From contig NZ_CP120360.1 in assembly GCF_029510815.1 (NCBI RefSeq), forward strand, positions 434,001 through 498,000: DNA of 64,000 nucleotides, in the 5' to 3' direction. The notes beneath the pieces were generated by a model that saw nothing but the letters and a program-made list of their open reading frames with translations, was not told the DNA's origin and did not search any database. Below, in pieces: positions 8,026-16,426 of the stretch. The first letter of the stretch is position 1. Every line of letters starts with the position of its first letter. The position numbers were made by a program, and so were the translations under genes. Source of the stretch: Janibacter sp. DB-40. GTDB taxonomy: Bacteria; Actinomycetota; Actinomycetes; Actinomycetales; Dermatophilaceae.

Positions 8026-9566
8026 CGTCCCCTCGTGTCTAGCGCATCTCGGTCCTTGCGGCGTTCGGCTTTCCACAGCTCGTATTCGCGGCTGCGGGCT
8101 GCGACGGCCAGGGCGAGGGCTTGCTCGAGGTGGTCGCGCCAACCGGCGCCGACGTAGGTCCAGGTACCGACGACCTGGGTGGTCTCCTCTGCGTCGTCGG
8201 CGAGCAACCGGGCCTCGAGGTCGCGGGTGTCGAGGGGCTGGCCGGTGCGGCGGGACTCGGCAGCCAGTGCCTGCCACCGCGAGCGGGCACGACGCAGCGC
8301 GCCGAGGGTGAGGGAGTAGCGCCGGGACTTGGTGCCGAAGTGGCCGCGGAAGCCCAGGCAGTGCACCCACTTGCCCATGCGTTGGTAGTCGTGGTCCTGG
8401 TCGTGGAAGGTCGCGGCCCGGGCGGCCATCTCCGCGCATTGCCGGCGCAGGGCGAGGATGTGAGGGCGACGTTGACCGTGGCCGTGCAGGCCGGAGGAGT
8501 CCTTGGTGGAGTACTTGGCCAGGTAGCCGGCGACCTGGTCGGGGGTCAGCGGGCCGGTCGGGTCGTCGGTGCGCGAGCCGGCGCGGACGGTGCGCACGTC
8601 GACCTGGGTCCCGAAGGCCAGCACTCGTGGGGTGTCCTCGTGGTCGACGGGTTCGGCAATGGTCGTGACGGTCGGGACGACCTGTCGGACGAGGGCTGTG
8701 AGGGCGTCGCCGTCCAGCGATGGGGGAGCGGGCGAACCGCTGCCGCCGGCGGCGGGTCCGTCGAGGCGGATGAGGGCGTGGAAGTGGATCAGGCCGCGTG
8801 CCTGGTGTTCGGCGACCTTGGCGTACTGGATCGACGCGTGCTCGCCCAGGCGCGAGCTCGGGATGGTGAGGTGGTGGGCGATGGCGCGGTGCAGGGCGAT
8901 GGTGAAGCGTCGCCACAGCTCGGGGGCGTGCCACTGCCACATCACCGCCGAGGCCGTGTCGTGGCACTGGAAGCACAACGGCGCGCCGGTGACCTCGTCA
9001 TCCTGGTCGTGGACCCGGGTGCACCACCACGGTCGACCGTGCGGGCAGCGGGTGCGGTCGTCGCTTCGCCGGGGCCGACACGCCTTCCCGCTGCGGTGGC
9101 CATGGACGGGCCCGAACGAGGGGGCGGTGAGGGTGACGAACAGCAGCGGGTTGTCCCGCACCTGCTCGGGGACGCTCTTGCCGCCGGCGACCCCGGCATG
9201 GATGAGGGCGTAGGTGTCGCGGGCGTAGGTGCGTGAGCAGGACGGGCACACCGAGGCGCGACGGTTGCCGCACGGGCGGTGCAGCACCCCGAACGGCAGG
9301 TCACTCGCGTCGAAGGACGAGACGATCTCACCGTTCGTGGTGTCGACGGTGACCGACGACCCGGCCAACCGGACCGGGTGGGCACAGTTGCGGGTGGCGC
9401 CCAGTGCCTGGGAGAAGTCATCCATGCTCCCGTCGCGCATCCGCTGGGCGATCAGCTTCGCGTTCTCGGGGTGGTTGAGATCGGGGATGTCCAGCGGCGC
9501 GTCCTCACCGAAGCCGGGGAAGCGGTCCTCACCTGCGGCAGGGGCGTGAGTGTCCGTGGTGGCCAC
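8022..9566 (-). CDS. RepSA-type replication initiator of an integrative element
   Basis: 514 residues from GTG 9566, which has GGGAGGGG just upstream; a longer frame to 9704 has no ribosome site. Resembles RepSA of pSAM2-like actinomycete integrative elements, which start rolling-circle replication after excision. Seen: a cysteine-rich N-terminal region (Cys99, 107, 110 and later 163-201) likely to bind zinc, FVTLTAPSFGPVH at 143-155, the metal-binding HFHALIRLD at 261-269, and GYLAKYSTK at 347-355 holding the probable nicking tyrosine. First gene of the rep-xis-int unit; a nested dyad lies upstream. Confidence 0.88.
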   Translation of the reverse strand: MATTDTHAPAAGEDRFPGFGEDAPLDIPDLNHPENAKLIAQRMRDGSMDDFSQALGATRNCAHPVRLAGSSVTVDTTNGEIVSSFDASDLPFGVLHRPCGNRRASVCPSCSRTYARDTYALIHAGVAGGKSVPEQVRDNPLLFVTLTAPSFGPVHGHRSGKACRPRRSDDRTRCPHGRPWWCTRVHDQDDEVTGAPLCFQCHDTASAVMWQWHAPELWRRFTIALHRAIAHHLTIPSSRLGEHASIQYAKVAEHQARGLIHFHALIRLDGPAAGGSGSPAPPSLDGDALTALVRQVVPTVTTIAEPVDHEDTPRVLAFGTQVDVRTVRAGSRTDDPTGPLTPDQVAGYLAKYSTKDSSGLHGHGQRRPHILALRRQCAEMAARAATFHDQDHDYQRMGKWVHCLGFRGHFGTKSRRYSLTLGALRRARSRWQALAAESRRTGQPLDTRDLEARLLADDAEETTQVVGTWTYVGAGWRDHLEQALALAVAARSREYELWKAERRKDRDALDTRGR

Positions 9567-9971
9567 TGTCCCCTCCCAACCAAAGAGGGTGTGCCCCGCG
9601 GACCGGTGAGTGCGGCTCTGGGATCCGCGCGGCACACCCAGACTGTGGGGTGAGCGGCGATACGTGGTCACCGACGTTCCAGAGCCGCTCAACGCCGGGC
9701 ACACCCGAAAGCGGGTGCGGGTGCGGATCCAGTTAAGGAGTCTCTGTCGCGGCCATCAGTGGGTGCGAGCCATAAGGCCCAAGTGGGGAGCCGACCCCCG
9801 GGGATGCTTCCCGTTGGTGTGTGCGTCTGTGTTGATCCGCAGCACCCACGCTGCCGCGCCTACACTGGCTGCTCCACTACTTGCCGACCCGTGACCTAAC
9901 CGTGACTTCGCGCTGACGATGGCAGGCTTGCCGCTGCCCCGGTGCAACACACGTCCACCAAGATGGGACGT
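9567..9971. promoter_or_regulatory. Divergent intergenic region of the element
   Basis: About 400 bases between rep (leftward) and the membrane-protein gene (rightward). It holds three copies of a 10-bp GGGTGTGCCC-type motif (9587-9596; inverted 9631-9639, one base shorter; inverted 9697-9706) and the nested dyad described separately, plus short GGGTGC repeats at about 9713. No ORF with coding character is seen. Confidence 0.6.
9587..9706. repeat. Nested inverted repeats: candidate origin or operator
   Basis: Outer arms GGGTGTGCCC (9587-9596) and GGGCACACCC (9697-9706) are perfect complements. Inside them GCGGCTCTGG (9612-9621) and CCAGAGCCGC (9679-9688) are also perfect. The centres nearly coincide (9646.5 and 9650). 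The position just upstream of rep suits a rolling-circle origin or the operator of a Rep repressor. Confidence 0.55.
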
Positions 9972-11051
9972 ATGAGAGCAGACAAGAAGGTTGTCGGGCT
10001 GATGGCGGACCCAGGCGTGCCGGAACGCGCCGCCGAGGCGAGCGCGGACGATCTGAGGCACGAGTTGGCAGAACGCCTCGAAGATGCCGACTGGGACGTG
10101 AACATCAGCAAGGAAACGTTGCCACTGACCCCAGATGGCCACGTCACTCTGATGGACAAGGCCCCAGAGCTGAGAAGCCGGTACGGGTGGGACTACATCG
10201 TGTACCTGACCGACCTTCCGCGGTACCACAACAACGAACTCTTGTTGTGCGAGGTCAGTGACACCAACCAAGCCGCCTTGGTATCGATGCCGGCGATGGG
10301 TGCCTTTCGCCTGCATCCGAGATTCAGAAGGCTGCTGGTGGCCCTGATCGACTCGGCCAAGGAAGGTCCCGCTCAGCCACCATTGGTGGAATCCATCAAG
10401 TCCACGGCCGGCTTCACCAGGGCACGCCGGGATCCCGGGCAAGGACGCGACGACACCGCATATGTCGTGCTGCCCGGGTGGTCGAGCCGCGTACGGCTGC
10501 TGTCGGGAATGGTGCGTAGCAATCGACCCGGAACGATGCTGCCAGCACTTTCGGGCAGCATCACCGCTGCGGTGGCCGCGGGCGCTTTCGGCGTTTACTA
10601 CAGTTCCATCTGGACGTTGGCCGATCCCCTGCACCCGGCCCGGCTGCTCCTGATCGGCGCCATCGTCACTGCGCTCCTGACTGGCTGGCTCATCTTCCGC
10701 AACGGCTTGTGGAGCAAACACCGGTACATCGAATCCCCGTGGCAGGGAGCGTTGGACAACACGACCACGGTCTTGATGGTGAGCACCAGCGTGGCACTCA
10801 TGCATCTCATCATTGCGATGGTCCTATTCGGGCTCAGTCTGATCGTGATCGACGTCGCTCATCTCCGCGCCGAACTCATGCACCCGGTGTCTCTCCTCGA
10901 CTACGCCAAGCTGTCGTGGATGGCCGCCACGCTAGGCATGCTGTTTGGTGGACTGGGCTCCAACTTCAACAGCGAGGAGGAAGTTCGCGAAGCCACCTAC
11001 AGCAAGCGAGACCATGAACGTCGGCAACGGCAGGACGCCCACCGCGATTGA
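9972..11051 (+). CDS. Conserved actinobacterial membrane protein of unknown function (element cargo)
   Basis: 359 residues from ATG 9972; ATG 9963 is an alternative, neither with a strong ribosome site. The N-terminal half is soluble: it opens KKVVGLMADPGVP, then an alpha/beta-looking region with YGWDYIVYLTDLPR and ALVSMPAMGAFRLHPR, about residues 1-165. The second half has four likely helices (about 195-215, 225-245, 260-290, 310-330) and a charged C-terminus. I know this pattern from unannotated actinobacterial proteins but no function. Codon use is visibly less GC-rich than in neighbours, supporting import with the element. Confidence 0.75.
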   Translation: MRADKKVVGLMADPGVPERAAEASADDLRHELAERLEDADWDVNISKETLPLTPDGHVTLMDKAPELRSRYGWDYIVYLTDLPRYHNNELLLCEVSDTNQAALVSMPAMGAFRLHPRFRRLLVALIDSAKEGPAQPPLVESIKSTAGFTRARRDPGQGRDDTAYVVLPGWSSRVRLLSGMVRSNRPGTMLPALSGSITAAVAAGAFGVYYSSIWTLADPLHPARLLLIGAIVTALLTGWLIFRNGLWSKHRYIESPWQGALDNTTTVLMVSTSVALMHLIIAMVLFGLSLIVIDVAHLRAELMHPVSLLDYAKLSWMAATLGMLFGGLGSNFNSEEEVREATYSKRDHERRQRQDAHRD

Positions 11052-11178
11052 CGAGGCAACGGGGACCTTCAGCACCCAGGTCACCTGACGCCGCCGAGCC
11101 CCGCTGTCTCCCACTCGGGCGTATGGGCTGGAACTCCGGTCAGATATGGTCGTCCGCGACCCACCAGCGGAGGTTGAG

Positions 11179-11958
11179 ATGTGTGGTGATGTCGGCACGG
11201 ACGATGGCTGGCCTCCCGCGACGGAGCGACCCGGAGTTGCCTCGCGTGGCTCTCAGCTTGCGGATAACGACTCTTCGTTCGCGACGCGGATGGCCGACGC
11301 CGCCCGTGACATGCAGGGACAGCGCGACGCACTGGCCACGATGGAGGCCGCGGTGCGCCTCGCGTTGACGCACGTCGAGGGCGCAGACGCCGCCGCGCTG
11401 TCCATCGTGCGGCGCCGCACGGTCGAGACGTCCGCCTCGACCGGGACGATGGCCGCCGAGGCCGACCGGCTGCAGTACAAGTACGGCGAGGGCCCGTGCC
11501 TCGACACCATCCGAGAGCACCACACGGTCTACAGCCCCAGCTTGGGTTACGACCGACGATGGCCGACGTGGGGGCCACAGGTGGTCGAGCGCGCCGGGGC
11601 CCACAGCGCGCTGTCCTTTCTCCTCTTCACCGACGAGGAGGAAATGGGCGCCCTCAACCTCTACGCGGGCGCGAAGGACGCCTTCACCGATGCCAGCCGC
11701 GCGGAAGGTGCGGCCTTGGCCAGCCACATCGCCATCGCGATCGCATCTGCGCGGGGCATCGATTCGCTGGTGGCCGGACTGGACACTCGCAGCATCATCG
11801 GCCAAGCCATAGGCATCGTCATGGAGCGTTTCGATATGCCGGCCGACACCGCCTTCACTCTGCTGACCCGCTTGTCCACGACCTCCAACACCAAGCTCCA
11901 CGAGGTCGCATCCGCGGTCGTGGCCGGGGAGAAGCTGCCAGACCTGCCCGACTCGTGA
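11179..11958 (+). CDS. GAF-ANTAR regulator (putative RNA-binding antiterminator)
   Basis: 259 residues from ATG 11179, with GGAGG six bases upstream; GTG 11146 is less likely. GAF domain at about 30-180 (ends MGALNLYAGAKDAF), then ANTAR at about 190-245 with the usual AIGIVMERFDMPADTAFTLL. ANTAR domains bind paired RNA hairpins to prevent termination, and GAF domains sense a small molecule or redox state. No nearby paired-hairpin target was recognised. Within the element it is cargo or a regulator of the element; which one cannot be told. Confidence 0.85.
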   Translation: MCGDVGTDDGWPPATERPGVASRGSQLADNDSSFATRMADAARDMQGQRDALATMEAAVRLALTHVEGADAAALSIVRRRTVETSASTGTMAAEADRLQYKYGEGPCLDTIREHHTVYSPSLGYDRRWPTWGPQVVERAGAHSALSFLLFTDEEEMGALNLYAGAKDAFTDASRAEGAALASHIAIAIASARGIDSLVAGLDTRSIIGQAIGIVMERFDMPADTAFTLLTRLSTTSNTKLHEVASAVVAGEKLPDLPDS

Positions 11959-12368
11959 TACCGCCATCGGCGCCGACGGCCATCACCTGCTGGCGATGTA
12001 GCCCTGACGCACGTCGTCACGTGAGGACTTTCTTCACTGACTCAAGGCGGCGACTCCGTCGCCGCTGGCCGCCCGCTTCGCGGGCGTCCGCTGCGCATGC
12101 GGCCTGGCGGCCGTTCTCGCGGCCGCCCACTCATGACCGGCCAGACAGACGAAGGCGCCCCGGTTCGGTACCGAGACGCCCTCACCCTTTGATCCGTCGT
12201 CCCGCCGCTACACGATCCGTCCTCCACGGTCTCGGCTCAAGCGGCCGGTAGTCGCTCCATCCGGGACGCGCTCCGCGCCTGCGGCCCATGCCTTCCCGAG
12301 TCGATTCGCCGCTTGATCCGAGTCCGCTCCGGCCGGGGCTGCTCCGCTATCGGGTCGGCGGCTCTTCG

Positions 12369-12389
12369 TGCCCCCCGGATGCCCCCCGA
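12369..12389 (+). repeat. Candidate integrase arm-type site, right end
   Basis: TGCCCCCCGG followed by a TGCCCCCCGA-type repeat (one base differs from 6758-6778, 20/21). Same orientation as the left copy and a similar distance from the att core. Confidence 0.5.
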
Positions 12390-12469
12390 GTGCATGGCAG
12401 CAGCCACTAGGCGCAATGGAGAGCAGGCCACCGTGACAGATTCTCGGGGCCGGACAACCCCGGATTGCC

Positions 12470-12515
<46 letters not shown>

Positions 12516-12604
12516 CGGAGACCCCCGGCACAGCAGCGAAACGCTGGTTCTGTGGCCGGGGTTTCTCTTTGTCATTCCGACCTCACCTCCCGATCTGCCC
12601 CCGG
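12516..12604 (+). repeat. Diverged copy of the left att flank (terminator plus integrase end)
   Basis: Matches 6677-6766 with a handful of substitutions and one deleted A; it holds the same hairpin (about 12522-12569) and the bases that on the left are the last codons of int and half of an arm-type site. It is either part of an extended attachment homology or the remnant of a second element integrated in tandem. Confidence 0.6.
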
Positions 12605-12690
12605 TGTTTCGCCCCGGTGGCCTCCGATCACCATTGCGGCTGGCCGTGGCCGCGACCATGCTGGGCGAACCACGGACGGGAGCAGCCGGC

Positions 12691-13485
12691 ATGAGTCCCA
12701 GCGAGCAGATCGGCCCGGAGTTCCACGCGTTCGACTTCGCACACGACCGGCGTACGTATGAGGTCTTCCGCGGTGGATCGGGCCCGGCGGTTCTCGTGCT
12801 CCACGAGATCCCCGGCCTGCACCCCGGCGTCATCGACTTCGCCCGTCGGCTCATTGCCGCCGGGTACACCGTGTACTTGCCGTCCCTGTTCGGACGCCCT
12901 GCAGCCCCAGCGACCGGCCGCGAGGTCCTGCGATCGATCCTGCAGGTCTGCGTGGCACGCGAGTTCACGAAGCTGGCCGACCGCACCAGCCCGGTTGTCG
13001 GGTGGCTGCGGGCGCTCGCAGCGTCGGCCCACCGTGAGTGTGGCGGCCCCGGGATCGGTGTGGTCGGGATGTGCTTCTCCGGAGGCTTCGCGCTGGCGAC
13101 AGCGGTGGAACCGTCAGTCCTCGCGTCGGTCATGAGCCAGCCGGTCTTGCCCGCGCCCATCGGGAAGCGTGGGCGCGCCGCCCTGGGCCTCGATGCCCAG
13201 GATCTCTCCACCATCACGGATCGAGCGAATGAGGGACTCCGCGTGCTCGGGCTCCGGTTCACCAACGACCGCGGCTGCCCTCCGGAGAGATTCGAGACCC
13301 TGCGAGCGAGGCTCGGCACATCCTTCGAGGGGATCGAGATCGACTCCTCGCCCGGCAACGCGGCCGGCCTCGCGCCATCAGCCCACGCGGTGCTCACGGT
13401 CTCCCTCGTCGACGAGCCGGGGCATCCGACCCGGGTTGCCCTGGACCGGGTCCTGGCGTTTCTCGCCGAGCGGCTGCGCGGGTGA
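12691..13485 (+). CDS. Dienelactone hydrolase family protein
   Basis: 264 residues from ATG 12691, with GGGAG upstream at slightly long spacing. Alpha/beta hydrolase of the DLH type: VLVLHEIPGL near residue 34 forms the oxyanion strand, and GMCFSGG at 126-132 carries the cysteine nucleophile (Cys128) characteristic of dienelactone hydrolase in place of serine. A His is present near the C-terminus but the acid is less clear. A second DLH-like gene follows 100 bp downstream, so the two may form an operon. The substrate is unknown; it is just outside the element. Confidence 0.82.
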   Translation: MSPSEQIGPEFHAFDFAHDRRTYEVFRGGSGPAVLVLHEIPGLHPGVIDFARRLIAAGYTVYLPSLFGRPAAPATGREVLRSILQVCVAREFTKLADRTSPVVGWLRALAASAHRECGGPGIGVVGMCFSGGFALATAVEPSVLASVMSQPVLPAPIGKRGRAALGLDAQDLSTITDRANEGLRVLGLRFTNDRGCPPERFETLRARLGTSFEGIEIDSSPGNAAGLAPSAHAVLTVSLVDEPGHPTRVALDRVLAFLAERLRG

Positions 13486-13588
13486 ACACCGTCGTTGCGT
13501 GAGGGACGGCCAAGGTTTCTCTCGGCCCGAATGTGTCCTGCGACCCCGCCCTCTGGTCAGCGGCCGGCGCCACCCCCGACACTGAGCC

Positions 13589-14332
13589 ATGGAGACGAGA
13601 CCGCAGATCGAGATCGCGACCGGGAACGGACTGATGCCGGCGTACACGGCGGTGCCCACGACGGCGCCTCCGTGGCCGGGTGTCGTCGTCATCCACGACT
13701 TCACCGGGATGAGTCAGGACCTGCGCAGCCACGCCGATTGGCTGGCAGGAGAAGGCTTCCTGGCGATCGCACCTGACCTGTACTACTGGGGCAGCCGACT
13801 GCGCTGCCTGCGCACGATCATGCGTGACCTCGGTCCGCGCCGTGGTCGTACGTTCGACGACATCGAGGCAGCACGGCAGTGGCTACGAGAGCACGACGGC
13901 TGCACGGGGGTCGTCCGCGTGGTCGGCTTCTGCATGGGTGGCGGGTACGCCATCGCCCTGGCCGAGGGCCACGGGTTTGACGCGTCCGCGGTGAACTACG
14001 GCGGTTGCCCGTCGGACGCCATGGACTGGCTGCCGCGAGCCTGCCCGGTCGTCGGGAGCTTCGGCGGTGCCGACACGTCCCCGTTGGGTGCGCGGGCCGG
14101 TCAACGGCTGGACAGGCTGCTGACCGAGTTCGACGTGCCACACGATGTGAAGATCTATCCGGGAACGGGCCACGGGTTAATGAACGACCATGCACCCGAG
14201 GACCAGACGCTGTTCCTCCGCTTCCTCGCCCGTGTCTCTGGCAAGCGGTACGACGAGGTGTCGACGCAGGACGCACGTCAGCGCATCGCGGAGTTCTTCA
14301 CGGAGCACCTCCGCTCGCACGCACCCTCGTAG
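13589..14332 (+). CDS. Dienelactone hydrolase family protein
   Basis: 247 residues from ATG 13589. VVVIHDFTGMSQDLR at about 32-46 is the oxyanion-hole region; GFCMGGG at 113-119 carries nucleophile Cys115; Asp162 in GGADTS and His195 in GTGHGLMND complete a plausible DLH triad. It differs clearly from the preceding DLH-like protein, so this is not a recent tandem duplication. Cytoplasmic, no signal peptide. Substrate unknown; such proteins often hydrolyse cyclic esters or act as general esterases. Confidence 0.85.
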   Translation: METRPQIEIATGNGLMPAYTAVPTTAPPWPGVVVIHDFTGMSQDLRSHADWLAGEGFLAIAPDLYYWGSRLRCLRTIMRDLGPRRGRTFDDIEAARQWLREHDGCTGVVRVVGFCMGGGYAIALAEGHGFDASAVNYGGCPSDAMDWLPRACPVVGSFGGADTSPLGARAGQRLDRLLTEFDVPHDVKIYPGTGHGLMNDHAPEDQTLFLRFLARVSGKRYDEVSTQDARQRIAEFFTEHLRSHAPS

Positions 14333-14490
14333 ATGGGCCACACCGGTGCCCGTCCCCACCCAGTGATCGAGACCTACCCGCCGGCCTGGGCAGCCCGTGG
14401 CATTGACATGAGTCCCAACGGCTGGAGCATGCCCAACCGCTCCTGCACCGTCCGGTGCTCCACGACCCTGCCGTCGCGGGCTCGGCCTCG

Positions 14491-15054
14491 TCAGCCTGCC
14501 CGACCGTCGAAGGCGGGATGGTGGGTGGCGACGGGTCTCGTCGTGACCAGGTGACCACCCAGGTAGCCCCCGACTCCTGAAACGGCCGCGCCAAGGAGCG
14601 CCCACCGGGCTCCGGCCCGGTCACGACCGCGACGTCGGGCCGTCCACGATCCGACATAGGCGCTGAGCGCGGCCGCGTTGACGACGGCGTGGACGAGCCC
14701 CACCCGCTTCTCGCGGAGTCCCGCGTCGGACCACTGGGCCCACCCGGTCCACGCGGTCGGTCCGAAGGCGATGATGCCGGTGCCGACGAGCGTCCGGGCC
14801 TGGGCCGACCACTGGCCGCGGCCGGCGAGGTCGAGCACGCTCGAGGAGATCCAGGTCCCGACGACGACGTCGGTGAGCACGGGGTGGAGTGCGTGACCGA
14901 GCCAGTCGCCGCGCAGGATCGCTCCGCGCGTCCCGGACCCGAAGGCAGTCCGGATGTGTGGCTCCAGTGCCTTCACCGGGCCGTCGAGACCCGCGGCGTC
15001 CTCGAGTCGCTGGGTCCATCGCACGATCGTGGGTGCTGCTGGGTGGGTGACCAT
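14491..15054 (-). CDS. DUF2231 family membrane protein
   Basis: 187 residues from ATG 15054, preceded by GAGGAGC. The soluble N-terminus (about 1-50) is followed by four hydrophobic segments. LGHALHPVLTDVVVGTW near 52-68 is the DUF2231 hallmark, with the His-Pro pair. No biochemical function is known for the family, though some members may bind haem through the conserved histidines. It converges on the DLH gene with 158 bases between, in which nothing was recognised. Confidence 0.8.
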   Translation of the reverse strand: MVTHPAAPTIVRWTQRLEDAAGLDGPVKALEPHIRTAFGSGTRGAILRGDWLGHALHPVLTDVVVGTWISSSVLDLAGRGQWSAQARTLVGTGIIAFGPTAWTGWAQWSDAGLREKRVGLVHAVVNAAALSAYVGSWTARRRGRDRAGARWALLGAAVSGVGGYLGGHLVTTRPVATHHPAFDGRAG

Positions 15055-15215
15055 GCCTGCTCCTCGACGAGTTCGGTGGTGCGACGTCATCGGCGCACTC
15101 GAATCCACCGTGCTCCTCGGTATCGGAAAGGGCAACCCGATTGCGGGAGGGGTGGTGCTCGCGGATGTGCCTTCCGCGGTCACGGCACGTCGGCGAATCG
15201 TGCAGAATCGCAGTC

Positions 15216-16301
15216 ATGCTTCGAGTGCGAGAGGTCGTGCGACGTCCCGAGTTCCTCACCGACCTGCTGCAGATCCTCAAGAGCATGGCGGCCGCCACAC
15301 TCGCGTGGTGGATCTCCGTCAAGCTCCTCGACTCGGCGCTGCCCTTCCTGGCTCCGTGGACCGCGCTGCTGACCGTCCATGCCACGGTGCACCGGTCACT
15401 GTCACGCGGGATCCAGACCACGGTGGCCTCGACTGTCGGGGTCGGACTGTCCTTCTTGATCGGCGCCTACCTCGGTGTGAACGTGTGGACCTTCGCCCTG
15501 GCATTGTTCGTCGGGCTGGCCGGGGCCCGGGTCTCGTGGATCCGCGACGAGGGCGTGGCGATCGCGACCACGGCGGTCTTCATCCTGGGCAGCGGTTTCA
15601 CCGAACAACAGCCGCTGCTGCTCGACCGGCTCATCGAGGTGGGCGTCGGTGTCGGGATCGGCGTCGCGGTCAACCTGGTGGTCATCCCCCCACTGCGCGA
15701 CCAGCAGGCTGCACGCTATGTCGACAGCATCAACCGTCGGATGGGCGACCTGCTGGTCGACGTGGCCGACGAGTTCGCGTCGTCATGGGAAACCGACAAG
15801 GCGGACGCCTGGCGCCGCGAGACCGAGTCAATGACCCACGAGCTCGACACCGCGTGGCAGTCGGTGAAGTTCGCCCGCGAGAGCAGGCTCGCCAATCCCC
15901 GGCAACGGCTGGGACGGGGAGGGCCCGGGCGCGCGGTCGGCCGCGACGTCGGCTACGAGGAGATCCTGCCTCGAGTGGACGAGGGGATCTCGCACCTGCG
16001 CCACCTCGCCCGCACACTGCACGAGGCCGCCTACGCCGAGGGCGCTTGGGACGAGCGATTCCGCGAGCGCTGGACCCACATCGTCCGCGACGCGGGCCGG
16101 GCCATCGCGGACCCGGACGCGGACGTGGAGCCGATCCACGGACGGCTGACCGCCCTGGCGAGGGAGATGTCCGACGACGCCGACCTGCCGAAGGAGTCCT
16201 GGCCGCTCTACGGCTCGCTCCTGTCGAGCATGCGGCACATCGCCGTCATCGTCGACGACGTCGCCTCGGACCGAAGGGCGCGCGAGGCGACGCCGTCCTG
16301 A
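15216..16301 (+). CDS. FUSC / aromatic acid exporter family membrane protein
   Basis: 361 residues from ATG 15216. Six predicted helices in the N-terminal 170 residues (about 20-45, 50-60, 70-90, 95-112, 115-135, 140-162), then a long charged helical cytoplasmic half. This matches the FUSC/ArAE half-transporter layout: one membrane domain and one helical domain instead of the duplicated form. Family members export aromatic carboxylic acids; the substrate here is not known. Divergent from the DUF2231 gene with about 160 bp between starts. Confidence 0.8.
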   Translation: MLRVREVVRRPEFLTDLLQILKSMAAATLAWWISVKLLDSALPFLAPWTALLTVHATVHRSLSRGIQTTVASTVGVGLSFLIGAYLGVNVWTFALALFVGLAGARVSWIRDEGVAIATTAVFILGSGFTEQQPLLLDRLIEVGVGVGIGVAVNLVVIPPLRDQQAARYVDSINRRMGDLLVDVADEFASSWETDKADAWRRETESMTHELDTAWQSVKFARESRLANPRQRLGRGGPGRAVGRDVGYEEILPRVDEGISHLRHLARTLHEAAYAEGAWDERFRERWTHIVRDAGRAIADPDADVEPIHGRLTALAREMSDDADLPKESWPLYGSLLSSMRHIAVIVDDVASDRRAREATPS

Positions 16302-16378
16302 GAGGTAGCGCGGGCGTTAGAGCCGCTGGTCACGGGGTAGGTCCCTGCCACAGGACACGTCGTGACAGGAGTCCAGCC

Positions 16379-16426
16379 ATGAGCGAAGCACCTGCAGTAC
16401 GCGAGGCCCGCGGAGCCCCGCGGTGA
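16379..16426 (+). CDS. 15-codon upstream ORF, possible leader peptide
   Basis: ATG with an AGGAG-type site (in ACAGGAGTCCAGCC) encodes MSEAPAVREARGAPR and stops at TGA 16424-16426, overlapping the GTG of the SDR gene by GTGA. The SDR start itself lacks a separate good ribosome site, so translation may be coupled through this short frame. Whether the peptide matters is unknown. Confidence 0.4.
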   Translation: MSEAPAVREARGAPR

